Part shown: positions 7,506 to 15,379 of the stretch, piece after piece
How the letters are laid out: every line of letters starts with the position of its first letter
How positions within the stretch are numbered: position 1 is the first letter of the stretch
Origin: CAZTHL01 sp964613585
GTDB taxonomy: Bacteria > Pseudomonadota > Alphaproteobacteria > DSM-16000 > Inquilinaceae
Assembly: GCA_964613585.1 (NCBI GenBank)
Contig: CAZTHL010000086.1
Span: 1 to 15,508 of the forward strand
DNA: 15,508 nucleotides
Direction: 5' to 3'
Notes under the pieces: generated by a model
What the model was told of the DNA's origin: nothing
The model's input: the letters and a program-made list of their open reading frames with translations, nothing else
The model's database searches: none
Translations under genes and position numbers: made by a program

Positions 7506-7802
7506 CCATGTCCTTGATCAAAAGGTTGTGATGGGCCCGGCCGGGAAAGCCGATCCGGTGTTTTGGGCGGCAGGGTGCCGGAGGCGCGCCGCGAGCGCGG
7601 ATCAAGGAACGTCTTTCCTCCAGGCATTTTGTGTTTACCTTATCGAAATACCGCGCGCCGGAACCGTCTTGTGACATAGCGCACAAACTCGATAAGCTGG
7701 CTTATCTTTTTGCCGGCACTTGGCCTCTTGCGAGGCCTGTCGCGCCCGGCATGATGCGTTCGAAGGAAGGTGCTGCCGTCGGCAGCCTTGGGACGAGGAT
7801 CC
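7506..7802. other. Intergenic control region before the cyclase-YcaO operon
   Basis: This interval of almost 300 bases contains no convincing gene; short frames in it have no ribosome binding site and a shadow-like composition. The segment around 7625-7715 is much AT-richer than its flanks. It contains the repeated GATAAG/CTTATC motifs listed separately and a weak promoter-like pair, TTGTGA (7669-7674) and GATAAG (7691-7696) spaced 16 bp, which could drive the downstream operon. Confidence 0.45.
7639..7711 (+). promoter_or_regulatory. CTTATC/GATAAG inverted repeats with terminator-like tail
   Basis: CTTATCGA at 7639-7646 and its exact inverse TCGATAAG at 7689-7696 are 42 bases apart. The second copy is also half of a near-perfect palindrome, GATAAGC-TG-GCTTATC (7691-7706), followed by TTTTT (7707-7711). 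It could be the terminator for lpxD, an operator for the downstream operon, or both. Confidence 0.45.
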
Positions 7803-10800
7803 ATGCAGCCGATCGCGAACTGGCTTCACGCTATCGGCGTTGGTGACTGTGCGGAACGCTTCCTGGCACAGCGGATCACCCTTGATCTGGTGCCGAGCCT
7901 GACCGAGGAGGATCTGCGCGAGCTCGGCTTGACCATCGGGCAGCGCAAGCGCGTTCGCGAGGCGGCCGAGCGGCTCGGCGCGCGGGATGTCCAGCCGCCC
8001 GGCCGCATGCCGCTGATCGCCGAGCGTCGCCCGGTGTCGGTGCTGTTCTGTGACATCGTCGGCTCGACAGGCCTCTCCGGAAGGCTCGACCCGGAGGAGC
8101 TGCTGGCCCTGATCCAGCTGTACCGCGACGTCTGCCGGGGCCCGATCGAGGAATACAAGGGGTACCTGGCCTCCTATCAGGGCGATGGCGTTCTCGCCTA
8201 TTTCGGCTACCCCTCGGCGCATGAGCGGGGGGCCGAGCGTGCGGTTCGCGCCGCCTGCGGGATCGTCGCGGCGGTCGGTCGGCAGAGCTGGCCGCGCGGG
8301 CACCGTCTCAAGGTGAGGCTGGGCATCGCCACCGGCGAGGTCGTGGTGGGGGACCTGATCGATGTTGGCCTCCGCTCCGAGCAGCCGATCGTGGGGTTCA
8401 CGCCGAACTTGGCGGCGCGGCTGCAGGCGGCGGCCGAGGAGAACGGCATACTGATCTGCCCGACGACGCATCAGCTTGTCGACCCTGTCTTCCTGACCGA
8501 GGGCGTGCCTCTGGCCCTGCCGGCCCTCAAGGAAGGGCTTGAGGCTTGGCGTGTGATCGGGGAGCGGAGCACGGCGTTCAGCCGTGCCTCGGCACCCTTC
8601 GTCGGGCGGCAGGCGGAGCTGGGGCGTCTGCGAGGCAGCTGGGCGAAGGCCAAGGGACGCCGCGGTCGCGCCTTCTTCCTTTCCGGGGAGGCGGGCATCG
8701 GCAAGTCGCGCCTCTTGGATGAATTTGTTTCCGGCGCCGTCAAGGAGGGTGTGCGTGCACTCCGCTTCGAGGGCAGCCCTTTCCATCGCGACAGCGCCCT
8801 CAAGCCCGTTGTCGACTTCATCGGGCGAGCGGCCCGGCTGACGCCGGGCGATGACGAAGCCGCCAAGAAGCGCAAGCTCGATGGGATCCTGCTCGGTGGC
8901 GAGGCCGAGCGTCGGCGCGCCTTCGCGGCGATGGCGAGGCTCCTCGGCGTCGGGATCCCGAAGGCCCCGGAGGCCACACCCGAGCTGAAGGACGCGACCT
9001 TCTCGGCCTTGCTGGAGCAGATTTCCTGCATGGCCGAGGCAGCGCCGCTGCTGATTGTGTTCGAGGATGTGCAGTGGCTCGATCCATCGACACTGGAGCT
9101 GATTGGGCGCCTGGTCCGGCGGATCCCCACCATGCGCGGCCTGATCCTGTTGACCGCGCGCCCGCCTCTCGGCCCGGCATGGCCGGGGGTCGAGCTGATC
9201 GCCCTTGAGCGCCTCGATCCCGGCGAGAGTCGGGGGCTGCTCCGCCAGCTGCTTCATCCCCAGGTCCAGCCTCGGCTGCTCGACTGGCTGGTGACGCGAA
9301 CCGACGGGGTTCCGCTCTTCATCGAGGAGGTGGCGCGGGACACCCATGACAATCCGTCGGACACCTCTGTGCATGTCCCGGCAACCCTCGCGGAGGTTCT
9401 GACGGCACGCCTTGACAAGGCGGGCGAGGCCAAAGGGCTGGCCCAGGTGGCAGCGGTCGTCGGCCGGATCTTCTCCGAGGAGCTGCTGACGCTGGTCACC
9501 GGCATGGAGGCGGGCGCGTTCGAGGAGGCCGTGGCACGACTTGTCAGCACGGGCCTGGTCGAGCGCAAGGGGCCGGACACGCTCGGCTTCCGCCATGCGC
9601 TGATCCAAGATGTGGCGTATAATTCACTACTGCATAAGCAAAGGCGCCATCTTCACGCCCGGATCGCCGAATGTCTGATCCGGCTGGAGCCCTCGATCGC
9701 CAAGGAAAGCCCGGAAACGCTGGCTTATCATTTCACGGAGGCGGGCGACGCGGATGCTGCGCTCGAGTACTGGATCGCTGCCGGGCACCTTGCGCTCCAT
9801 CGATCGGCCATGGCGGAGGCGGCTCATCATCTTGAGCGCGCCTACGCCACTCTCCGGGAGGGAGCATCCGGCCCGGACAGGCAGGAACGGACCCTGGAGG
9901 TCATGGCGCTGCTCGGTCCGGCCTTGATGGCGGTGAACGGTCCCGGCAACGCCTCTGTGGAAGGATTTTTTCAGGAGGCCATGGATCGGGCAAGTGAGCT
10001 CTCAGGAAGCGAGCACAGCTTCACCGTCTTCTGGAACTGGTGGCGAGTATCCACAAATACCCGAATTGAGGCACGCCGCGCCGCTCGGCTGGTTGACATC
10101 GCCCAGGCCAGCGGCAACGACGAACGCCTGCTTCAGGCGCATCATTGCCAATGGGGAACCTTGTTTGGACGGGCTCGATTCCACGAATGCCTCCGGCAGA
10201 TTGATCAAGGTCTAGGACTATACCATCGTGCCGAGTGCCGCAGCGATCCGGCTCTCTACGGCAATCATGACGTCCGGGTCTGCGCGTTGGGCAATCGAGC
10301 TCAGATACGGTGGATGCTGGGCCGGAGCGATGCGGCGCTGATCGACGAACGGGCAGCCGGACAATGGGCGTTCTACCTCAATCATGCGGGCAGTCTGGTG
10401 CATGCGCTCGACACCTCCCTGCTCCACGCGTACTACCGGCGCGATTTCGCCGCCGTGCGGGAGAAGGCGATTGGCATGGCAAGCTTGGCTGAGACACACG
10501 ATCTCGCTGGGTATCAATTCAAGGCGCGGATCTTTTCGGGCTGGCTGCGTGCCTTGAGCGGTGAGCGCGGATACGAAGACATGGTCGAGGGGCAGCGTCG
10601 CCTGGAGGACATTGCCACAACCGAGGACTTTCCAATCTACATGGCTATGCAGCTTGAGGCTTTGCAGCGAATGTCCCGATATGAGGAAGCGCTGGAGCAG
10701 GCGGATGCTGCGATACGGCGTTTCCGCAGGGAAGGACTGCACCTCTGGCTGCCCGAGCTCAAGCGCTGGTACGGTCGACTCATGCTTTTGCATGATCCGA

Positions 10801-11030
10801 GCGCATGGGAGCCGGCCAGCGCCGCTTATCGAGGAGCCTTTCGAACCGCTCTGGCCCAGGGAGCCAGCATGCTTGCGGTTCGGGCCGCCACGGATTGGGC
10901 GGATCTGCTGCTCCGGCAGGGGGCGGATGAGCGAGCGCGTGCCGTCTTGCAGCTGGCGATCGACGAGATCCAGGCTTCCTCGTCCATCGAGGCCGTACGG
11001 GCCCGGCGGATCCTGAGGCAGCTCTGCTGA
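7803..11030 (+). CDS. SAM / class III nucleotide cyclase / STAND ATPase / helical-repeat fusion protein
   Basis: A soluble 1075-residue multidomain protein. Residues 1 to about 62 look like a SAM domain (ANWLHAIGVGDCAERF, LTEEDLRELGLTIGQRKR). A class III adenylate/guanylate cyclase domain spans about 75-250, with metal-binding Asp84 (FCDIVGST) and Asp128 (YQGDGVLAYFG) and transition-state residues Asn202 and Arg206 (PNLAAR). The base-selecting positions look non-canonical: Ser124 where adenylate cyclases have Lys, and Phe199 in VGFTPN. An ATPase module follows FVGRQAEL at about 266, with Walker A GEAGIGKS at 295-302 and Walker B LLIVFEDVQWLD around Asp422. The rest (about 620-1075) is alpha-helical and resembles degenerate TPR repeats. 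The fold order matches cyclase-ATPase proteins seen beside TOMM/YcaO clusters. The ATG at 7803 follows GAGGA; ycaO starts 22 bases after the stop, so it heads the operon. Confidence 0.88.
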   Translation: MQPIANWLHAIGVGDCAERFLAQRITLDLVPSLTEEDLRELGLTIGQRKRVREAAERLGARDVQPPGRMPLIAERRPVSVLFCDIVGSTGLSGRLDPEELLALIQLYRDVCRGPIEEYKGYLASYQGDGVLAYFGYPSAHERGAERAVRAACGIVAAVGRQSWPRGHRLKVRLGIATGEVVVGDLIDVGLRSEQPIVGFTPNLAARLQAAAEENGILICPTTHQLVDPVFLTEGVPLALPALKEGLEAWRVIGERSTAFSRASAPFVGRQAELGRLRGSWAKAKGRRGRAFFLSGEAGIGKSRLLDEFVSGAVKEGVRALRFEGSPFHRDSALKPVVDFIGRAARLTPGDDEAAKKRKLDGILLGGEAERRRAFAAMARLLGVGIPKAPEATPELKDATFSALLEQISCMAEAAPLLIVFEDVQWLDPSTLELIGRLVRRIPTMRGLILLTARPPLGPAWPGVELIALERLDPGESRGLLRQLLHPQVQPRLLDWLVTRTDGVPLFIEEVARDTHDNPSDTSVHVPATLAEVLTARLDKAGEAKGLAQVAAVVGRIFSEELLTLVTGMEAGAFEEAVARLVSTGLVERKGPDTLGFRHALIQDVAYNSLLHKQRRHLHARIAECLIRLEPSIAKESPETLAYHFTEAGDADAALEYWIAAGHLALHRSAMAEAAHHLERAYATLREGASGPDRQERTLEVMALLGPALMAVNGPGNASVEGFFQEAMDRASELSGSEHSFTVFWNWWRVSTNTRIEARRAARLVDIAQASGNDERLLQAHHCQWGTLFGRARFHECLRQIDQGLGLYHRAECRSDPALYGNHDVRVCALGNRAQIRWMLGRSDAALIDERAAGQWAFYLNHAGSLVHALDTSLLHAYYRRDFAAVREKAIGMASLAETHDLAGYQFKARIFSGWLRALSGERGYEDMVEGQRRLEDIATTEDFPIYMAMQLEALQRMSRYEEALEQADAAIRRFRREGLHLWLPELKRWYGRLMLLHDPSAWEPASAAYRGAFRTALAQGASMLAVRAATDWADLLLRQGADERARAVLQLAIDEIQASSSIEAVRARRILRQLC

Positions 11031-11052
11031 CGCGCCTCTATCGAAAAGCGGC

Positions 11053-12111
11053 ATGGCCCCCGTCCCGCAGGATATCGAGAGGGTCGCCCGGGCGATCGGT
11101 GTAACGCGGATCGCCGACCTTACTCATCTTGACCGTGTGGGCATACCGGTCATGGGCGCGACGCGGCCGATGTCGCGCTCGATGCCGACAGCTCAGGGAA
11201 AGGGGCTTACGCGGTCCGAGGCACGGATTGCGGCCGTGATGGAGTCCGCTGAGACCTTTCATGCCGAGACCATCGACCGACCGCTCCTCTTTCTGTCGGT
11301 CACGGAGATGGCCGCGCGCCACACGTTCCTGGATCCCGCGCCATTCGCTATAGATCCCGTCGACCAACATGATCGGCTACTTTGGGTAGAAGGAGTTCGT
11401 ATTACTAGCGAAAATCGTGTATGGGTTCCGCTCGCTTTGGTCTCTACGGACTGGGTGGGTGACGATCTTCCGGGGCCTCGCCTGAAGCAGACAACGGCCG
11501 GCCTTGGCGCGGGATTCAATAGAGAGCAGGCCATTCGCCATGCCGTTTTGGAGCTCGTCGAATGGCGTTCCATCAACACCGGCTTCCAGCAGCCTAATCT
11601 GGTCGCGCTTGATCCGACCTCCATCGCCGATCCCCTGATCCAGGATTTGTTGAGCCGATTTGCGCGGGCAGGTATCGGGATCGCCATTTTCGATATGACC
11701 ACGGCAGTCGGCCTGCCAGCATTCTCGTGTGTGGGGCTCGACGGCATCCAGGAGCCGGAAGATGGTCAAGCGGCGGATACTGTTCCGTGCCGTGCGCTTG
11801 TTCGAGCGTTGCTTGAGCTTGCTCAGGTCCGTGCGACCCGGATAGCGGGCGCACGGGACGATTTCCAATCTGATTCCTACAAGGCCGAGGCCTTGCGTGA
11901 GCAGCGGCAGATCGCTGAACGACTACTCTCACTCCCGAAAATCAAATCCTTCAACCCCAAAGTGTTTCAGACGGGCGCGTTAAACCATTTACTTGCTTAT
12001 CTGGAACAGGCAGGATATGGGCCCTTGCTGGGAGTGAATTTGAGCCGCGCAGACATTGGGATCGAGGTTTGGAAGATACTGTCTCCAAGGCTTCAAGGGC
12101 CCGATCAGTAG
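11053..12111 (+). CDS. YcaO-family peptide-backbone-modifying enzyme
   Basis: A 352-residue YcaO protein. These enzymes use ATP to phosphorylate a peptide amide oxygen and, depending on the partner, form azolines, amidines or (with TfuA) thioamides. The first ATP-site helix, RSEARIAAVMESAETFHAE (about 54-72), supplies Glu64 and Glu67. The second, TTAGLGAGFNREQAIRHAVL to about residue 172, supplies Glu167 and Glu170. The third, LLELAQVRATRIAGARDD (about 253-270), is also typical. Several consensus positions differ: Ala149 replaces the usual Asn of SNGLAxG, and Trp171 replaces Arg of ExxER. There is no C-terminal PxPxP, a tail common in azoline-forming YcaOs, and no fused E1-like or leader-binding domain; both facts suit a TfuA-dependent enzyme. 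It starts 22 bases after the cyclase gene with a weak ribosome binding site and is followed immediately by tfuA, so translation may be coupled. Confidence 0.9.
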   Translation: MAPVPQDIERVARAIGVTRIADLTHLDRVGIPVMGATRPMSRSMPTAQGKGLTRSEARIAAVMESAETFHAETIDRPLLFLSVTEMAARHTFLDPAPFAIDPVDQHDRLLWVEGVRITSENRVWVPLALVSTDWVGDDLPGPRLKQTTAGLGAGFNREQAIRHAVLELVEWRSINTGFQQPNLVALDPTSIADPLIQDLLSRFARAGIGIAIFDMTTAVGLPAFSCVGLDGIQEPEDGQAADTVPCRALVRALLELAQVRATRIAGARDDFQSDSYKAEALREQRQIAERLLSLPKIKSFNPKVFQTGALNHLLAYLEQAGYGPLLGVNLSRADIGIEVWKILSPRLQGPDQ

Positions 12112-12122
12112 GCCGAGGCGTA

Positions 12123-13457
12123 GTGGCCTTCGTGGGACCAAGCGGACCGTCCGATGTCGGACGGTTTCTTCCGGGCGCAACCGTTTGTCCGCCTGTCCAG
12201 CAAGGTGATATCTACCGTATCGTCCGCGAGCGACGGCACTGCGGGAGGCCGATGACAGGCATTGTCATTATTGATGGTGTTTTCAACAACGTTGCTTCCG
12301 TCTGGCATCAGGAGATTTTATGGGCACTGTCCCAAGGAATAGGCGTGTTCGGAGCTGCGAGCATGGGAGCATTGCGAGCAGCTGAGCTGCGAAGTGTCGG
12401 CATGCGTGGCGTCGGAATCATCGCGCAGGCCTACTGTAACGGGCGCTTCCCAGGCTTCTCCGATCCCTTCGATGGTGATGACGAGGTCGCTATTCTACAC
12501 GGGCCCGCGGAGCTTGGATGGCGTCAAATCACCATCGCGCTGGCAGACTTGCGATGGTCGCTTTACTGTGAAGTCAGAAGAGGAGTCCTATCTGCTGTCG
12601 CTGCTCAGCAGACAGTCAACATGCTCAAGCCCATGTGCTTTGCCGCAAGAACCCGCGAGACTGTCCAGAGCGTCTTGGCGCAGACAGCGCCGCGCGCGGT
12701 GTCGCTTGTCGACGCACTGCTTCAAGGCCAGACGCTCAAGCAGCAGGATGCTCGTAAAGCGTTCAAATTTATGCAACGAAAAGGCGGGTCAGTACGATTG
12801 GATGATGCGAGATTTCATGAGACAGCCAATTGGAGGGCATTTCGTGCACAGGCTGACGGGGAGGAGGGTCGCCCGGCCGTCGATGGCACATGGGATGCGC
12901 TTGCGGAGCTGCGTATGCAGCCGGCGACTTGGCGGCGCGTGCGACGGGATGCCATGAGCCGGCTCGTGGCTCTCGGGGCCGCGCCGGCACCCCGGAATGA
13001 GATCGAGCTCCGCCATGCCGTTATGCATTTTCGCCGTGCTCGAGGTCTGCACGACCGAAACACGGTGCGAGCCTGGCTCTCCGCAAACGACTGCGAAATG
13101 CACGACCTCGACAGGATCGCCGAAAGTGAGGCTGCAATTGCTCTTTACGAGCGATCCGGTCACTGGCGAATATTTGAAATGATGGCAGACTTATTGAAGG
13201 CCGAAAACTTCTATTTTAGCTTGAAGGAGCGGCGACAGGCAAAGAACTCATTTATGCAAGGGCGGTCGCAGCCCTCTCCCTTGGCGCTTGATGTGGCGCT
13301 CGATTGGTTCATGCAAAACCAGATCGGCTGCGATTCCAACGATGATTACGAAGAGGTGGCCAGGGAATTTGCTTTTGCAAACCTAAAGGACGTTTCGATC
13401 GAGGCGTGGAAAGAATTGGAATTTTCATCACAGAACGCTCGCCGAGTGAGCAAATGA
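12123..13457 (+). CDS. TfuA-like protein, long form (YcaO partner)
   Basis: A 444-residue protein whose first 145 or so residues are a clear TfuA core: FVGPSG at the N-terminus, VCPPVQQGDI (21-30), IDGVF (50-54), VWHQEILWAL (60-69), GAASMGALRAAEL (77-89) and DDEVAILHGP (119-128). TfuA proteins pair with YcaO enzymes in peptide thioamidation and are thought to help supply or deliver sulfur. The remaining 300 residues are largely alpha-helical, rich in Arg and Ala, and match no domain I recognise. The start is uncertain: the GTG at 12123, 11 bases after the ycaO stop with GAGG before it, gives a protein starting directly at the core. An in-frame TTG at 12069 inside ycaO would add 18 residues that do not look conserved. 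The stop overlaps the next gene as ATGA, indicating translational coupling. Confidence 0.9.
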   Translation: MAFVGPSGPSDVGRFLPGATVCPPVQQGDIYRIVRERRHCGRPMTGIVIIDGVFNNVASVWHQEILWALSQGIGVFGAASMGALRAAELRSVGMRGVGIIAQAYCNGRFPGFSDPFDGDDEVAILHGPAELGWRQITIALADLRWSLYCEVRRGVLSAVAAQQTVNMLKPMCFAARTRETVQSVLAQTAPRAVSLVDALLQGQTLKQQDARKAFKFMQRKGGSVRLDDARFHETANWRAFRAQADGEEGRPAVDGTWDALAELRMQPATWRRVRRDAMSRLVALGAAPAPRNEIELRHAVMHFRRARGLHDRNTVRAWLSANDCEMHDLDRIAESEAAIALYERSGHWRIFEMMADLLKAENFYFSLKERRQAKNSFMQGRSQPSPLALDVALDWFMQNQIGCDSNDDYEEVAREFAFANLKDVSIEAWKELEFSSQNARRVSK

Positions 13458-14716
13458 CATCGATTTTTCTCCTGCCGACCGCCCCGGGCAGCGGATCGTC
13501 GCTTCCTGCGGAAGAGGTGATGCTTGAGATCGAGCCGCGCCTCGTTGGACCGGGGCCCAGCGACGACGTGTTCGTCACTGTAGACGCCATTGGCAAGACG
13601 CGCCCGTTTTCGCCGACCAATCCGCCGCCGTGGCCGGGTCCGACCCGTCCACCGGTCTTGCCGATAGAGGGCAGCTTTTCGCACATCCACCCCAACGACC
13701 CACAGTTTCCGGCCGTCCATCTTTGGGGAGCCGTGCGCTTCGCGTCGGAGGTCTGGCACAAGTGGTTGGAGCGGCCCTTTGCGTTTCTCGGATTGCCCGG
13801 GGGCGGCCGTATCGAGCTGATCCCCGCCGTTAATTGGAAGAATGCCGCCATGGGCCCCGGCTTTGTGGAAACGGGGGTATGGCAGGAAGACGGCATGGTC
13901 CACCGGTACGCTCTGAACGTCGATGTCATTGCCCACGAGGTCGGCCATGCGGTCGTCTTCGACACGCTCGGGCAACCTGATACCGAAACTGTAGACTATC
14001 TGGCTATCCATGAAGCCGTGTCGGACATTTCGGCCTTGCTGGTCTCGTTGCACTTCGAGGGTATCATCGACCGACTTTTTGAGGAAACCGGCGGTAATCT
14101 GTATGTGATGAATTCCTTGAATCGCATTGCCGAAACATCTTCCACTGAGCAATTGAGAATTGCCAGCAATAAGGCGCGGCTGTCAGAATACTTCGATCTT
14201 TTCTTCAGCCCGGAAAGCGGTGTCGTCGATCCGACAGGCCGAGCGCGGAGCGCTCATGATGCAGGGCTGCCATTGTTGGGGGCCGTATTCGATATGCTTG
14301 TCGAGTTGGTCCAGGACCGTCTTGTCGCCAAGGGGGCCATTCCACCTGATGATGACGTTCGGGGCTGGAGTGAAGGCGAGATCATGGTGGCCGCAAGGCG
14401 CTTCAGCCAACCCGGCAGGCACTTGCCATCGGAGCTGGCTTTTCGCGAGGCGCTGGTGGAAGCACGAGAACGGCTGGGCAGAATCCTGGGACGCGGTTTG
14501 CAACTCGCGCCTGCGGCCGATCTTGACATGCATTCGCTGGCTGCCGCGCTCCTGCGGAGCGCGGCAGCGGAGGGTGAGATTGGAAATCTTCCAGCATTCC
14601 TGATCGCCTTCGAAAAGCGAGATATCCATCCGCGGCCGGCGCGGTTCAGCGGCGCGCCGGAAGCCGATGCCGCAGCCATGTTCACGCTGCGGAAGATGAT
14701 CCGCCACGACCGCTGA
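13454..14716 (+). CDS. Gluzincin zinc metallopeptidase (M4/M36-like) without signal peptide
   Basis: A 420-residue protein with the zinc motif HEVGH at 161-165 and the downstream helix HEAVSDISALL, giving Glu187 as the likely third ligand and Asp191 of the E-A-x-S-D signature found in thermolysin/fungalysin-type gluzincins. A further His in SAHDAGLPLLGAVFD (about 270-280) may be the active-site His seen in M4-like enzymes. The first 75 residues are Pro-rich and lack a convincing signal peptide or propeptide, unlike most secreted M4/M36 enzymes, so it probably acts in the cytoplasm. The start ATG at 13454 overlaps the tfuA stop by four bases; an upstream in-frame GTG at 13406 is less likely. 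Placement between tfuA and the repeat-tailed protein suggests a maturation protease for the modified product, or an immunity or degradation factor. The family assignment is by motif only. Confidence 0.82.
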   Translation: MTSIFLLPTAPGSGSSLPAEEVMLEIEPRLVGPGPSDDVFVTVDAIGKTRPFSPTNPPPWPGPTRPPVLPIEGSFSHIHPNDPQFPAVHLWGAVRFASEVWHKWLERPFAFLGLPGGGRIELIPAVNWKNAAMGPGFVETGVWQEDGMVHRYALNVDVIAHEVGHAVVFDTLGQPDTETVDYLAIHEAVSDISALLVSLHFEGIIDRLFEETGGNLYVMNSLNRIAETSSTEQLRIASNKARLSEYFDLFFSPESGVVDPTGRARSAHDAGLPLLGAVFDMLVELVQDRLVAKGAIPPDDDVRGWSEGEIMVAARRFSQPGRHLPSELAFREALVEARERLGRILGRGLQLAPAADLDMHSLAAALLRSAAAEGEIGNLPAFLIAFEKRDIHPRPARFSGAPEADAAAMFTLRKMIRHDR

Positions 14717-14753
14717 GAATTCGACTATCCATTTGCTTGAAGGAGAGGACGCG

Positions 14754-15365
14754 ATGGACCGCTTAGGCGAGACGTTGATGGCGACCAGCATGATCCGGTT
14801 GTTCGGCCGGAAATGGGAAGGTTTCACAATTAATGTGGACGCCATCAAAAGCCTCATCAATGGGTCACAGCCCGCGCTGTCGATCCGAAATCCGTTGATG
14901 GACAAGCTTCACAACCCCAATCCCAATGCTAAAAATCCGACAGAAGATTTGGAGCCGAACTTCGCTAGAATATTTGGATTTTCTTATGATGGGGCATATT
15001 TCAAGCTGGAAAGGCCATCAATTTACCTGGTTCACGGCGAGGGTGCGACCCTGGATATGGAGACCGTCTCGAAGACCGGTGTCGAGCTTTTCGATCGGAA
15101 GTTGGGCACCGATATCAGGATGTGGGCATACGATCAGATCGACTATTCGATGCGGATCGACCTTCATACGGGGTGGCTGGAGCACATCCTGCTCGACTTC
15201 GCGGTAGGCAACGCCACGGACGTGACAGCCGGAAATCTTGTGGCTGGTGAGGTGGACACCGACGACAGCCTTGGCCCGGTTCGCTACGGCTCGAAGGTGC
15301 AGATCCGACAGGGTTCAAAAGTGCAAGTTCGCCACGGCTCCAAGGTTCAGAGCCGCATGCGCTAG
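14754..15365 (+). CDS. Unknown protein with C-terminal GSKVQ repeats, candidate YcaO-TfuA substrate
   Basis: A 203-residue protein of no family I recognise. Residues 1 to about 165 look folded and mixed alpha/beta, with no membrane segment, signal peptide or cysteine. An acidic linker (GEVDTDDSLGP, about 165-175) leads to a basic tail with three tandem copies of an 8-residue unit, R-x-G-S-K-V-Q-x (177-184, 185-192, 193-200), ending RMR. The repeats keep GSKVQ exactly while their codons differ, so the peptide sequence itself appears to be under selection. Being last in a YcaO-TfuA operon and carrying repeated Gly-Ser units, it is the best candidate for the modified precursor, with a large folded leader and a repeated core. 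Alternatively, the alternating pattern could form a beta structure for binding or assembly. The ATG at 14754 has AAGGAG 8 nt upstream; a TTG at 14733 is unlikely. Confidence 0.8.
   Translation: MDRLGETLMATSMIRLFGRKWEGFTINVDAIKSLINGSQPALSIRNPLMDKLHNPNPNAKNPTEDLEPNFARIFGFSYDGAYFKLERPSIYLVHGEGATLDMETVSKTGVELFDRKLGTDIRMWAYDQIDYSMRIDLHTGWLEHILLDFAVGNATDVTAGNLVAGEVDTDDSLGPVRYGSKVQIRQGSKVQVRHGSKVQSRMR
15282..15353 (+). repeat. Three in-frame 24-bp repeats encoding RxGSKVQx
   Basis: Units 15282-15305, 15306-15329 and 15330-15353 each encode R-x-G-S-K-V-Q-x. The Gly-Ser-Lys-Val-Gln codons are GGC TCG AAG GTG CAG, GGT TCA AAA GTG CAA and GGC TCC AAG GTT CAG, so differences within the core are all synonymous. 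Confidence 0.9.
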
Positions 15366-15379
15366 CGCCATCACCACAC

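Noticed and set aside
7631..7846. 71-codon frame before the cyclase gene
   Set aside because: No ribosome binding site, overlaps the start of the cyclase gene and spans the palindromic control region.
7635..9608. Minus-strand open frame of 657 codons opposite the cyclase
   Set aside because: Shadow of the cyclase-ATPase coding sequence; no domain motifs and no ribosome binding site.
15282..15353. CRISPR-like or DNA-level repeat array
   Set aside because: The units are adjacent without spacers, in frame, and diverged at silent sites, so this is a protein repeat.
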